Shown: in pieces, positions 1 through 14,300 of the stretch
Layout of the letters: each line of letters begins with the position of its first letter
How positions within the stretch are numbered: position 1 is the first letter of the stretch
Source: Brienomyrus brachyistius
Taxonomy: Eukaryota; Chordata; Actinopteri; Osteoglossiformes; Mormyridae
NCBI RefSeq assembly: GCF_023856365.1
Contig: NC_064538.1
Location: 3,985,832 to 4,049,831 of the forward strand
Length of the DNA: 64,000 bases
Direction of reading: 5' to 3'
Translations under genes and position numbers: made by a program
The notes under the pieces: model-generated
The model's input: only the letters and a program-made list of their open reading frames with translations
Databases searched by the model: none
Told to the model about the DNA's origin: nothing

Positions 1-321
1 TGAAAAAAATCAATGCCTGCAAATGCTGTCAACTGTGATCATTCTGATTTCATTTTTTTTTTTGCCTGTCCACCAACTTGCCCCTGATTTGTTATCAATT
101 TTTAGCCTTTAATTGTGCATATTCAGACTTTCCTTCACAGTAAATAATAAGCAGTTTTAGGTGCTGCGAGAAGTAAATGGCGTAGTTCAGTGCTGATGCA
201 GCACACAGAAACGATTGAAGGAAACCGTATAGCATTTTGCCGGCATTTAACTTTTTTTTTTCAGTATTAGCTTGTAGCCTGTGTCGTCTCCTCAGAGCTA
301 CTCAACTTATCTTACATCCCA

Positions 322-560
322 TATTTACATTTGCATTGATTTATTTTGCAGTCACTTGTCCAAAAAAGACTTGCAGGCGAGGCAGATAGAGCATTGAGGC
401 AGATAATACAGTTCAGGTTGACTTGTCCAAGGGCACAGAAGTAGTTGAGGCCTGTTACTAATGTCGATGGACAGATTCAAGGGTGTAGGTTTTGGTTTCA
501 ACATTGGTAGGGACCATATTAGCCCCAACCTCTCTACCTCCCGAAACACACACAGTGCTC
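322..560 (+). repeat. Interspersed repeat, TTACATTTGCAT family, copy 1
   Basis: TTTACATTTGCATTGATTTA, then TTTTGCAGTCACTTGTCCAAA, related to the piece at 6318. The motif (TTTACATTTAT.. CAGACGCTTTTATCCAAAGCGACTTACA) is common in fish genomes. Length uncertain. Confidence 0.5.
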
Positions 561-1039
561 CCACAGTATAGGTAGGGATGTGTCCTAAACATCCATACCC
601 AGCTACATCCTTGGACAAAGATCATAATGTTCTCTTGCTAAGGTACTTGACAAACAGCACTCAGTTATTCCCTTAATTGGACTCTTGAATACGGCTTAAA
701 AATTGGTTTGTAAAAGAGCAGGGATACTAATCCCGGTAAGTTATTTAATCCATGAGTATTACAAATAGATTAAACACACACACAGACACATACATATATA
801 CATAATGTACAAATCTTGATTTGAAATACCATGAGATAAACAACTTCACAAAATCAGAGCTTCTTCTGAAGGACATACTCTTCTGTTAAATACTAATAGT
901 GACGTCACAATAGTCGGCATCCTCCTCATAAACGTGCATAGATTCTCCCATTACATGAGAGCCTTATTTTGGGAATGGGAGTGTGACAATGTGGGTGGGG
1001 GCTCCCTCCGTGTCAGCAGGGGCGGGCAGCTTATTCACA

Positions 1040-1195
1040 TTGATTTCTTCTACAAATGGGAGTAAATATGGGGGAATGGAGATTATGAACCCCCAAGTCA
1101 TCAAAATCAGCCAATACAACCCCTGGACCACCTTAAATGTGTGGAGACCTCAACCCCACCCCCCAATGTCAACCCAAAGTTATGCCCCTGCTTTT
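1040..1195 (+). repeat. C-rich interspersed repeat, copy 1
   Basis: CCCCCAAGTCATCAAAATCAGCCAATACAACCCC-type body (split here) and CCACCCCCCAATGT, shared with 33018-33130 and 33430-33592. Confidence 0.5.
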
Positions 1196-4100
1196 ATGTG
1201 GGTCTTTCTTCCCAGGTGTTAGCAGTGCAGTGCTGTTGTGATTCTCCTCCAGTGACCCAGGCTATGAAGCCTACTGTCTTCGCATTTCCCCCTGCCAGAG
1301 CGCCAGCTTTTTTTTTTTTTTTTACTTTGCTCAGACCCCTCCCCCTGCAGTGTCTCGTGCCTGGAAAGTCCCCTTAAACCTCCGGCCCTCCATTGTCTCC
1401 CCATGTCATATATCAGGTTTTTCAGTACGCTGAATTTTCCTTGTAGTAGTCCATGTGTTTGCGAGCGGTACAGCCTGAGCTTGATTATGAAAGCTGCCAA
1501 AAGCGTTTGCGGCCCGGTCTGAACCTGGATCAGATGCTAAACTGTTCTCTCCATCCACTGTTCACCCTGTGCCACAAGAAGGCCACATCTGGGTTTCCTC
1601 TGAGGTCTTCAGAGTCTGCTGTGAAATCTGGTGTTGACAGATAGCAGTTTTCTGAAAGAACAATTTGCTGGCAATGAAACTGCACAAAGACACCCTTTAA
1701 GTGTGTTTAGCTGGAGTAATATTCCAGTTGCTAGTATACATTTGTATCCCAGTTGCCTCATAAGATCATGCAGTTGTGGCGTTCCTGTCATTATTTAATA
1801 AACGTAACGCATTTGGATCTTTTTGAAGTTTGATTAACACCTACGCTAGAAAAGAACACTGAGAAAAACTCCAAACTCCCCAGATGCGTTTTAATGACGA
1901 TAATTTATATCGTCGTTGTCATTACACTTGGCAACTCCTGGGTTAGCAGCAGAAATGAAGGTGATGGAAGAAATAAAAAATGAAATAAAAAAAGACCCCC
2001 CAGCTGGGATGGACAAACCTGCCCCCGGGGTACGTGTGCGCCTCAAAGATTTATGAATGGCACCTGGAACAGCTTCATAAAGAACCGGAGTTGGAGCTGT
2101 TTAATGCAGGTCACCTGACCTCCTACATGTTCATGCATTAGATATTGACTGACCCTAAATCAGAATGGGCTGTTTGCCCCATAAAACATCTTCCTCAATT
2201 TTAGGTCAGGTAACAACTAACTTTACTTATAACAGTATGCAAATGTATATCAGTATTTTTTTTTTAATACTCATCACATTGTCAACAAGCAAACATTACG
2301 TTTAGGTGTGTTACACCAATACAGAGGTATGGTGCGTCTAATGCATTGCTAATTAGGGGTTTCTTATTCCCAATTCAGTATTCTTGATCCAATTGTACTT
2401 CTTGATTCATATGACAAGGAAAACATCTCGTTGAGTTTGGTGTCACTCGAAGGTGGAAGTTTAACACTGTTTCCTGTCTGCGGCTGAGGCAGCATCCATA
2501 ACGTAGGACAGGGAATTCTGACCAAACCCTCTGCTTGTTTTCCATGATCTCTCTGACCCCTGACTCAAAAGAATTCCCCAAGATGTAAGACTGGAATCCA
2601 GTGGTTTTAATGTTTTCTGTGTCTTTTTCTCTGGTTCCAAGAAGAGTGAGCTGTGTGTAAACAGGGTTGTTTGATTAGGGGATACTGATAGCTCTCGAGT
2701 GTTTTTATAAGAAGTACTTTGGATTATTTTTACGCAGAGCTCTTGATTGTTTTCATGAGGCTTTTGACTGTTTTTAAGAAGAGCTCTCAACTATTTTTAG
2801 GTTTTTGGTGCCACAGGATTTTCTTCTCATCATCTCACCTGTCAGATTTTAGGAATTTTGTCACCATATCTGACAACTTTCCCATCTGGGAGTCGTATGA
2901 TGCAATAAAAAGCTTACTGAGATTCTAAAAATAATGGGAGGTTCTTCCAACCAAAAAATGCTTTATTTTTCTCAGTCTGCTGACTTCTCAGCCGCATTTA
3001 ATCATGTCACGTTATCGCTTTGGGTGACATGTTGGCTTTTATTGGGGAGCACTGTTGGCTTACAAATAGGCCGATTGGCATCTCTGGTCATAGAGTATGA
3101 CATGTGTATGAGTTCTGCAATGAACTGGCATTCCACTCAGAGAAAACCCCTTCCTTTTGTCATATGTTGCTTGTGATAGGCTACAAGTGCACCCCCCCCC
3201 CACCCCCAGTGACTCTGAGCAGGATGAGAGGTTTGAGGTTGAACATTATCATGTAATTAAGTATTCCTGAGTGCGTCCTTAATATATGTAGTTGTTAGTG
3301 GTATTTGATATTCTACTTTATAGTTATTGCACATTATTGTACTGACTGTAGTGAAATTTAAACAGAACCACATGGGACAGAGCTGGAAGATTGGAGTGGG
3401 TAGTTTATCGGGGTAACGGGTTAAACACGCACTTTGGAGTGGAGCAAAAACGAAAGCCAGCATTTTTGGCTTCTGCATGAGGGAAACTTGGGCTACGGGT
3501 CTCGGAAAGCCTGTTGTACTGGCATGGGTACACATTTTTAGACTTTTAAATTATTTAAGCCAAAATTGATACTGGATCAATAAATAGCTGGAAAAAAACA
3601 GACCGTGATATGTGATCTGTGGTACCCAGGAGAAGAAACTGTTTTCCAATAATCTTATTTTAAGATGTCTAGAGATCGAGTACAGATAGTGTGAGAAATC
3701 TCCAATACCCTGCAGAGGTCTGTGTTGCAGGTCCAGCATTTGCGAGAAATATATTAGTAGTAGATAAGCCATCTAGGAAATGTCATTTTGAGAAGAAATC
3801 TTAATCTTGTTTTATTTAGAACCATATCAGAAATCATCATGAACCGCAACAAATCTCAAAACAATTTTGCTTTTCTATTGGAACCATCAAGTTATTTTAA
3901 CGTTACAAGCAAGAATGTCTGCCAAACACAGAAATGCGGTATTGGAGTGAACAGCCAAAATAAATTCACTGTATATTCCATATTATTTTCTTATCATTTT
4001 ATAGAAATAAGATAGCAATTTGTATTTCGAAACAAAATAAAATACATTATACACATGAAGTAATAGCTTTAATTACCCATAATGTCACCTTTTAAAATTC

Positions 4101-4834
4101 CTTTATCATACTACTGCACAAGCAACATTTTCATTCCAGAAAATTCTCTTGCTGTGACTCAGTGGGACATTTTGCATATGGATGTCAGACTCAGGCAAAA
4201 GTAACAGCCCGTCTCAGTCCTGCTTTCCAGGTGTACCCGGTCAGGGGTTAGGAATCAACTCCTGAGTGCTGGAGCTGAGTTCCAGACCTTGAAGTTGGCA
4301 GTAGATAAAATTCCTTCATTGCTTATATGTTATAAGAAAAGCCACACATGCAACTTGGATTGCATAGTCTCATAGTCTCCCCTAGATTGAACAAATACAT
4401 ATAAATAAAGAATAAAAAAAGAATAAACCAGACTTCAGTATGTTTTTAATTCTTCCAAACACTGAAACTATACTTGCAGATGTAGTCGATAAAAACAGAA
4501 TGGCTTCATTTCTTTGATTTGCATTATAGGCCAAGCTGAATGTAAATCCGTTGCCTTAAACATCTTAAATGGTTCCTCAGTCTTTCTTGAACACATACTG
4601 CCTATTGGTCTGGGATTTTAAATTTTAATGTTTTGGCCTTTAATTCTGACTCTTTTCACTTAAAAAGCTTACCATGCGTTTTAAAAGTAGCTGTTTATCC
4701 TAAATGTTTCAATTAAACTTCGGACACAAACGTGAACTGTTACCTGTTCTAGATGCTTTATTCTCAGAGACAGAGCTTCTTGGTCTTTTTTCGTGAAGTT
4801 TCTTCTCAAAGTATTATAGCATTTAACATAGTAC

Positions 4835-5007
4835 TAGTGATGGCCAAATGAAGTCTCGTGAACCATTTGCTGTATTTTTTGACCCCACTAGATGGTGCTC
4901 TTGTCTTATTTTGGTACATGTTTTGAGCCCTTTTTTGAAAACAGCACCATCTAGTGGGGTCAGAAAACACAGCATTTGGTTCATGAAGCTTCATTTGGCC
5001 ATCACTA
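4835..5007. mobile_element. Foldback MITE, TAGTGATGGCC family
   Basis: The ends are inverted (TAGTGATGGCCAAATGAAG ... CTTCATTTGGCCATCACTA) and the pairing runs almost to the centre, including the mirrored blocks CCCCACTAGATGGTGC and GCACCATCTAGTGGGG. Length 173 bp. No clear target duplication. Probably a non-autonomous hAT element. It lies 70 bp upstream of the proposed gpr153 exon acceptor. Confidence 0.8.
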
Positions 5008-5078
5008 ATGTTTTGTGTGTGCCGCAGAAAACTGGCCCACCTGGGCAGAGGGTTAAATTCCATCCTTCTTTCCTTCAG

Positions 5079-5309
5079 GACTCCTGGCGCCCTCCCTCGG
5101 CCTGGGGATACGGCAGCCCTCTGTGCACAGCCCGGCCCCCCTGTTCTTCACTATCCGTCATGCCCTCGGCTCAGCTCCATCGGCCCCTGGAGAAGCTTCG
5201 TCCGGCCCAGTAGGATGCTGAAGCTGCCCCAACGACACCACTTCCTCACCTCACTCCGCCCACACTGCCGGCTTTTGGCACTGCCCCCCCCATCCGCCAC
5301 GCCCCCACC
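5079..5309 (+). promoter_or_regulatory. gpr153: gpr153 5' leader with two upstream ORFs
   Basis: A strong pyrimidine-rich acceptor (ccttctttccttcag, AG at 5077-5078) suggests the first coding exon starts at 5079, so an upstream non-coding exon is expected further left. Within this leader, ATG 5160 opens a 17-codon ORF ending TAG 5211-5213. ATG 5215 (A at -3) opens a 32-codon ORF whose TGA (5311-5313) overlaps the receptor start in an ATGA arrangement. A weaker AG at 5026-5027 is the alternative acceptor. Confidence 0.55.
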
Positions 5310-8300
5310 ATGAGGGATGAAGCCTTCGATGACAGTGCGCTGGCCTGGCTGGTGTGCTCAGGGGTGTCCATCCTGGCCAATGGCTGGGCCATCCTGAGCA
5401 TCAGCGCTAAGCAGAAGAAGTGGAAACCCCTGGAGTTCCTACTCTGCATGCTGGCCGGCACCCACATCCTCAACATGGGCATCCCCGTCACCATGTACTC
5501 CGTCATCCAGCTGCGCCGCCACTACTCCACCTACGAGTGGAACGAGGGGCTCTGCAAGGTCTTCGTCTCCACCTTCTACACACTCACCCTGGTCACGTGC
5601 TTCTCCGTCACCTCCCTCTCCTACCACCGCATGTGGATGGTGCGTTGGCCTGTCAACTACAGGTGAGGATGAGAACATGCCAGGCAGTTACGGCTGTGGT
5701 CAGTGAATCAGGACCGATTAAGAGGAAAAACAACTGAAAGTGAAAGGAAACCTTTAAGGGAAGCTGTTGAGTAATCTTCCTCGCAAATAATGCCTAAATA
5801 TATCTGTAAATATTCACGTTAGATCACAGATAAATTATAAGGATAATATATCTGTTTGGTCACGACCTCCAGTGACTTGGGTTTAATAATCTTTCTCAGG
5901 TCATCCCCTGTTTTCTGCATAATGAGTTTTGCTCTCCCCAGTGAAAATATGTCAGACGCCTGCTAGTTCAGCTGAAGAGGGCGGAATATTAAAAACACTA
6001 AAATCATTCAACAGACAGCAGGGGATTCCTGGTTGACTGGATTCTGACTGTTTTTGTTATATAGTGCCCTAAACTGTTTCTTGTATTTTACCGTGCAAAA
6101 CATTCATATGTAGAAACGACGGCAGCATTTGAACCCAGTTTTCAGGTCACTTATCATAAAGATCCGTCCATCCATCAATCTATCCATCCATTCATTCTGA
6201 ACCAACTTACCCTGATCAGGATCATGCAGGAGGCTTCTCCGTTTCCTAGAAAGACACATCATGTTAGCTGATTTGCTTGACATTAAAATGTTTTGTTAAG
6301 CACGTTTTTTACATTTGCATCTATTTATATTTTACAGATGCTTTTGTCCAAAGCGACATACACTTCAGGCAAATAGTACATTACAAACATACGTGCTGTC
6401 AAGGAATCGATTAAGCATAAGTGCGACTAGGCAGAGCTTCCAATGAATGCCCTGGTACAAACATATGCACAGTGGATAAAGAGCCACACAGCATCTTCCA
6501 AACAAAGTAGGAACCTAATAAGACTGTACGATGACCAGAAAGTGCAACACTATGAACACTCAGGGAATAGGCTAGTATCAGTATAGTATCGGTCTAGTGG
6601 AGGAACTCCTGGGACTGATGGGTCTTGAGGTATTTCTTGAAGGTGGAGAGGGAGACTAATGACGGAGCAGATCCAGACTTTCTTTAGATCCAGACTTTCT
6701 TTAGATCCAGACTCCTAGCTTATTGTAGGGGATCCTTGAGTGTTTGCAAGCCAAATGTAATCTCACCAGCATATCCTGGGTGTAGGATGTGCTTGGATTA
6801 GCTCTCTGGGGGGGGGGGGGGCTGTTATAAGGTGCCCTGTCATAAGATGCCCAGACATCTCAATCTGAAGAAGCAGCGTCTGTTTCCAGCTTCTCCAGGT
6901 CTCTGAACTCTTCCCACAATCATAGAGAGTGAACCCAGCAGCCCTGTTGAGGAACCTCATTTGGTAACCGGCTTCTGTCAGTCATCACTCACAGCTAATG
7001 GCCATAGGCAAGGATTGGAATGTAGATCGATTGAATGATGGTGAGCCTCGCCTGAAGACTCACGCTTCATCACCTTGGATAATCTCAGTGTCTGAAAACC
7101 TGCAATCATCAAATCAAACGTCTGGTTTGTCATCCGCACAGTATCACGCAGAATCAGATCTCTGTAAACGTAACTGAAGTTAATAAGCTAATTGCAGTTT
7201 TAATCCACTTCTAATAATTTTTTCGACATGCCTTGTGACCACACCCAGTGCCCCTGTTGTTCTGTTGGAATCTCAATTTAGCGAATTTCCAACCCCTTAT
7301 TGGTCTGTGTCTGTCACTCACACGTCCTGAATCTCAAAGGGATCATGAAAGGAGCAGGGTGAGTTTGGGTCAGAGCAGGATGTTCAGTGTAACCGTCCAG
7401 TGTGATACAGACCGGATTCCGCGGTAAATGCTAAGACGATCTTTCAGAGATTTAAAAGTCTCCTTGGATGTGTCCATCCATCCAGCTTAGTCATGACATT
7501 CATTATGCAAAAGCAATAAAGCAGGTTAATAGAATAAAAAGGTTAACTGGATTTACATAAAAAAATATGGGTTACATATCACAGAACGTCATAGTCTGCA
7601 GTACATTAATTACTTGAAAGTAGGACTGCAACTATTTAATATTTTGATATCCTGTTTCTTCAGATTCTATAGAATTTTCTGATAGTTGAATGAAAATCTC
7701 AGTTGCATACTTGACACTATAAGAGCGAGAGTTTGTTTAAGTAAATGATTTGTTTGTGTATATTTCCTGTTGAATGGGGATATATTTCATGTTTAATAGA
7801 ATTTTCACGTTATTTAATATACATACCATATATTTCTTATACAGTTCTATGTGAAGCCTTTGTCGCAATGGGTTTTTTAATGTAAATAGCTTTAAACATT
7901 TTTCTTTGCACATTACTACACATTTTCTATATCGTTATGTATTTAAAATTAATGCTAATTAAATCATTCACATATTTCACACTTCGCATAACTGTCCCCA
8001 CTGGTGCGAAAAAATTGCCAGACCAGTGACTCTCATGGCCGATCTTCTTCGCTTCCATCTGCCATTTTTCTCTGCTTTAATCGACATGCCAGATATTGTC
8101 ACTATTTGCAGAAGATAATAGACTGATCTTCAAGTCCTGAGATTCTCCAATTTGCGGAAGTGTCCAAGCAGCCATTACAGATCGTTACCGAAGACGTGTT
8201 TCTTTATCCAAAATATTAATTTTCAAATGTATTGAAATGATCGAATATTTGTTGCAGCCCCGATTCACAGCTCGGCTCAGCTCACCTTTAGGGAATTACA

Positions 8301-11300
8301 CGCTTATAGGAGTTCCCAAAAGAACTCAGAACCCTGCATTTATTTACATCAGAAAAATAAACCTCGGCGGTTATGTTACAGGAATTGTGGTTACTACATT
8401 GTATAATGGTTAACACATGAATAAAACCAAGCATTTAAATGTAATTAATGTAATTAACTGTGGTTTCTTCCCACAGTTTAAAAATGAGGTCTTTGGTAAA
8501 CTGGTATCTCTGGCTTGTTGCCCTGTGGGTCGTATCACGTTACTCCTATGATCATCATCAGGACGATCCGCCATTTTTACCGAAATAGGCCTTCTGTTGG
8601 TTTGTGCCACTCAGATCACCCTTCATTCACATCCCGCATCAATGAGTCTTCGATTTGGTTCATTTCCGTTTGATTTTATTGTCATTAACGCAATGTGCAG
8701 ACACATATGTGAATGAATAGAATTGTGGTTTCACTGGAATATGCCAACATGCGAGACAGAGGGGGGGGCAGAGAAGGAGGAGGGGAGGCGTTATACATAA
8801 ATTAGACATATATGACGTACATTATACATAAATGACACATACATAGAATACAGATATATATATATCAACACATTCAAGGCTCCATAGATGAGGTAATGTC
8901 TAACTGAGGTACTGAAATTGAGCTGGATGGTGGCATTGTGAACGTGATACATCAGTGCAAAGACAAATGACCTTAAAGTGCAGAGATAGAATCGTGCAAA
9001 TGGTATGTTAGCATATGGCTGTAGTGCAAAGAGAGGAGTCACTATACAAGTCTTGGCCATCCAACACCCTGTCGGCAGTTCATGGCTTTTCCCTCCTCGG
9101 ACTGCTCTCGGCAGGATCTCGCCACGGCTCACCGTGAGCGCCCCACAGGCCTGGCCCTTTCCCAGACGCTCTGACCCAGTCATCTGACCGTAGTGATTTG
9201 GCCCTCGTCAGACTCACTCAGATCTTTTCTACATTCAGCATGCTGACTACGAGCAGCCGAATGTTACTTACTCTGTTTTCGATAGGATGGTTTTGAATGA
9301 TCGTGGTTCGAAAATGACCGGACTGTATGGTCCATGTGCAACGTTTTTTTGGAATTTCCCCCTAAACAATTAATTATAACAACTTCCATAGAATTTGCAT
9401 TGCATAGTTCTGTAATCTAGGCATGATTTTGGGAATAGGTGTATATGGAATAGGCGCTTTTATAAAATATAAATTGCTTTGTACTTTAAGGTTTTTTATT
9501 GTATGTAAATGAAATAGCAGGTTTTTTTAGTGGAATCTGTGAATAAACAATGGGATGAATATCAGAAAACATACATTTCGGTAGATGGAAATAAGCCTTT
9601 GGCATGGAATCGCGACCATACTGCTGCTTGGTTACGATTAGTCTTCTGCCGCCATGTGATTTATATCATTTTCACAGATGTACTTAATACTAATCTATGT
9701 ACAGTCAACTGCGCATTCAAAGCTGTAATATCTACAGGCTGCAAAATTCAGCTCACACCTCCTTTTATAGCCTGCTGATTGACAATACAGAGCCGTCATT
9801 GTTTCTCCGCAGAATTGCCGGTTATCCTGATATAGACTCTAATAATTGTAGGCTTTCTTTGTTCAAATCTGTCGACCACTGAAGTAACAGAAACGTGTAG
9901 ATATCGACACCTCCTCTGTTCTCACACCAACAGCTGTTTGGGGTTCTGCCGTGCTTGAATCTTGCGGCAGCCGCTTTGCCGTCAAAGATCGATAACTGTG
10001 CCTCCAGTGATAATCTTCGCAGAGTTACCTTGCAGAGATGTGCCGGCGGTCTCACCCAGAGAAATTAGCTTGAAAGGCAGCACGTTAACCACGTCAAACG
10101 CACTCAGCTTTGTATTTCATTACCTTTGTGCATTTACTGTCCTTATAAATTCCTAATGCGTATTCTATGTGTTCATTTCATTTTGATTCCATCAACTGGT
10201 TTTAGCTGGAATGTTCTCAGCCTTGCTTCGGTTATGATGCTACGCTCGGATTTGTCATCATTGCTAAACACTTTACCAGGAAGCGTTCTGCCTTTAACAT
10301 GCGTAGCGTACTAATTCCCTTTAGCCTCCATGCTAAGAGTGCTGCGTTTTGGCAAGCTGTATCGTTGAAGATGAGGATGTTTTTCAGTTTTCCTGTGCTC
10401 TTAGCAAGGTGAAAGTGTATTGATCCAAGAAGCTTGGGCCTTACAAAGAAGTGGTAGGGTTAGGGTTTAAAATTTAAAGTTTTATTCACATAACTGTCAA
10501 TTGTCAATAATTGTCAACTGCCAACAACCAATGAGATATTAACTCCAAATTCACAGAATGACATCTTTGCTGCATAAAGTTAGCAATGCACAGATTACAA
10601 GACACGCATTGTACCTGGCAATTCCTGACATCAGCCCTACATTAGCAACCATTTCTTGACACATTTAAAGACATATTGGTGAAAAACAATGCAGGTATTT
10701 TTATGCATGTAACCCTTACCCACAGTGGAGGTGGGTGGTCCAGGAAAAGAAGGCAGTAAACAATAGCATAACGATCAGAATCTTGCAGATTTTCAGGGAA
10801 CGCTGTAACTAGCCCCTCAGGCATGAAGTCAACTTAAAAAGACAAAGTGAATACAATAAGACCTGAAAGTGTTCATTATTTCCAAAAAAAACTGTAAAAC
10901 AACTTTTCCATAGCTACCTTTTGATTAGAACAGCATTTCCCAAAACAGTCATCAGGAACCCCCAGACAGTCCATGTTTTTGCTCACTCCCAGCTTCCAAC
11001 ACACCCGTACGGGAGTGAGCAAAAATGTGGAGTGTCTGGGGGTCCCTGAGGACTGGAGTGAGAAACACTGATCTAGGGGAAGGATTTGTGGCCACTGTAT
11101 GGTGACGAATGGCGGCGATGTAGTGAGGACAAGGACGTGAGCAGAGTGACTGAGAGTGAGATGCGCCATCCCGCATTTTCCTTAGCATTCTGCTCACACC
11201 CCAAAGGCAGGTCTCTGTCTGCTTGGCTGTGCCATGCAACAGACACATCAGCTTACTGTAGGTCACGGTCATGTCACAGTCATGCGGACCTGGAATGTTT

Positions 11301-14300
11301 ACCTTAGTGCCTTTCGATCCAGTTCATTTTTCAAAAATCTGCGCTGAAAATCACCTCAGCCGAGGACCTGCATGGGCTGCTTCCTGCGTCTCCTTCTGAA
11401 TGCCTTAGAATCAATCTGTGCTGTTTTATTTGTTGTGGTGCCACACTGAAATGACCAAGGAAGAATTTAAGCATAAATGAAGACCTACCTCTGTTCATTC
11501 AAAGGTAAGTGACTGTTCCTCTGCTGCGGCACTTCAGGATAATTTATACGAGCCTTTTCACCAGGAAATAATGCTTCTTCATCTGTTCTGGCTGCACTAA
11601 GAAGTACATTTTTTAAACCGAAATGTATTCGGGCAGCTTAATGACATACATCTTTCTAATGTTAACCACTCTATCCTCTCCCCAAAACCCTCCTCCCCTC
11701 TGGCAATCTGACACAGACTAATGCACAGGGTGATTCTAGGAAGTTTTGAAGGTGAGGAGCGTAAGAGGGGTCACCCTTCTCATTAGCCAATAATGTGCTT
11801 TGAATCGGCGAGTGATAGAGGAGGGGGGCAATCTAGGGGGCCAATCAGCTTTCAGCTGGGGCCAGTACCCCTGTGGTCCCACCCACGTGTACGCCCCTGC
11901 TAGTGCACCAAAACCCTGAGCAAGCAGAGACCTTATTAAGTGCGTGATGTAATCCTTTATGTGGAAAGGGTGTCATTCCCCCCCATACTGTTTTGCCTCC
12001 AGTATCACATGCTTCATCACAGTGGATTTGCATGGATGGTGAGAAATTACCCAATACTTTTTTGCCCACTACATTCCATTTAGCTGGTTTATGAGCTGAA
12101 TTCCATATTCAGAAAATGAGGCCTTGTGTGTCCGTGTGCCTGACGTGTTATGTGAGAGGTGGCAGGATTATATTTAAGATTTCCATCTGGGCGTTACTGT
12201 GAAAACCCATATGTGCGTATAGTCTGTGTATGTGCACAGCCGTAGATATCAATGTGTGACTTTGACTTTGTTTTTTAAATCCAGATCAAACTCATATATA
12301 TGAGTTTTTATAAACATGCCGTATGATGTCATATATATGACTATGACATCATCTGGCATATTTATAAATGGCCTCAGTGGTGCTGAGTGACAGTCTCAGT
12401 CTTACTCTTAACAATGCATCTGTGATGTTTGCATGTTCTGCATGTTAGATTCGAGGTTCGGAGTTTTATTGTTTTGAATACAAGGTACAGTGTCAAATGA
12501 AATATGATTAAATTTTTACACACTGGGAGAGGCGTTGGTGAGACCAACAGGTTAGCTCATGCTGTGGTCTGTGTGGATCCCGGAGGAGTTCCTGGTGCTT
12601 TTGAAACTTCCTGTTTGACAAAAAGGACCTTTGGCTTGAGAAGGACTGAAACTAGGCTATATAAAGTACAGTACGCTTCCTTATTGAGCAACGTTGCCGG
12701 GCAGCTGTCGAAGAGGTGAGGCAAAGGGCAACTCATCTGGATGTGGATGATTGCAAAAAGTTGCCCACTGCCAATCTTAGGTTTTCAAAACAGAAATGTG
12801 TCGCCCAGTATCAATGGGAATATGCTAAAGCAACAATGGACAGCAACATTGCTCAAATAAGCTGCCCTTTGTATCATCACCTTTTGTCTCTCATTTGTGT
12901 CCAGGCTGAGCAACACCAAAAAGCAGGCGGTGCACACAGTGATGGGTATCTGGATGGTCTCCTTCATCCTGTCCACACTTCCCGCTGTGGGTTGGCACGA
13001 CACCACCGAGCGCTTCTATGCCCAGGACTGCCGCTTTATCGTCACGGAGATCGGCCTGGGCTTCGGGGTCTGCTTCTTGCTGCTGGTGGCCGGCAGCGTG
13101 GCAATGGGCGTCGTCTGCATCGGCATTGCCCTCTTCCAGACGTTCTCCATGCAGGCGGGCCGCCGCGTGGACAAGAACAAGTTCAACGTGCCCACCATCG
13201 TGGTGGAGGACGCCCAGGGAAAGCGGCGCTCCTCCATCGATGGCTCGGAGCCCATCAAGACCTCCCTCCAGATCACCTACCTGATCAGCGGCATCGTCTT
13301 CATCTACGACTTCCTCACGGGCTTTCCTGTTCTTGTAAGTCCCCCTCCTGCATTTTGAGAGCTTGGTTTTTTCGAGAAAGGGGTTGCGGGATTCTGTGTT
13401 TGTGGACCATGGTCTTCTCATCTCTCGGTGGTGTCACCTGTGGGCAGGGTTATAGCTAGGAGTTCTGGTCTTCCTGACGAAATGTCAGCTTCAATGCCCC
13501 CACCCAAATTTTACTTAGAATTCCACATATTCAAAGACCCCTGTAGATTCCTGGGCACCCAGAACCTTGCAGGATACCCTTGGATGAAATGTCATGGAAA
13601 TTAATGCTAGAAGGAGGGCTGAGCAAGGAGGAGATTTATTTCAGGGATATGGGAAGATATACAAAAGCTGTGGCACCAGAGGGGGGCAGAGGCCACCAGT
13701 TAAGGGTGGAAGCTCCTCTTTGCCCTAATAGGTGGGCAGGGGTCCATGTGGCACAGGTGGGTCATGGGGAGGCAGCAGTCATGCCTGAGTCACAAACCAG
13801 CATGGGTTTTATGCTGAACCGAGGAAGACAGACCAGCCCCCTGCATGGAGCAATTAGCAGCCGCCTGCCGCGTCCCGTTAGCACCCCCCCCCCCCCCACA
13901 GGAGTCAACAGTGATGAAAACACAGTAACTGACAGCCTGCGTGCTGATTGGTGGCTGTCTGTGTGCAGCTAATTCTTTGTCGGTTGTTGCAGGACAGGAG
14001 GGAAATATAATAATAATATCTATGTTTATCATGTGAAATAGTATAGGAGAAAAATATGCTTAGGATGTAATTCATATTTTAAAAAAATATACACTCTCCT
14101 TAACTGACAACTGGGTTCTGTTCTGACTGACAGGTCGAATGTCGAAATGGATGTGTACCAAAATACGGTAACTGACGTGACATTTAGGCATGAGACTGGG
14201 AGACGCATGTCTGAGGCTGTGATGGTCACGCTGTTGTACAGTACAGTGCAGTGCAGTACTTTCCCACGGTGACTGTCGTACAGCATGCAGCTCACACTGG

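Larger units (their letters stand above)
1..4834. other. Non-coding, upstream of gpr153
   Basis: No exon with convincing protein content on either strand. It holds an interspersed repeat near 322-560, another near 1040-1195, a C-rich run at about 3192-3207 and otherwise AT-rich sequence. Non-coding 5' exons of gpr153 may lie here but cannot be seen. Confidence 0.5.
5663..12904 (+). other. gpr153: gpr153 intron 1
   Basis: Large intron with donor GTGAGG and acceptor TGTGTCCAG. It contains repeat copies near 6318-6420, an antisense retroelement-like stretch near 8665-9190, a hAT-type foldback at 10931-11070 and a palindromic cluster at 12288-12368. No coding exon seen. Confidence 0.7.

Noticed and set aside
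12716..13459. 247-codon frame rich in His, Arg and Gly over gpr153 exon 2
   Set aside because: Wrong frame of the GC-rich exon; the true frame gives the conserved TM4-TM6 sequence.
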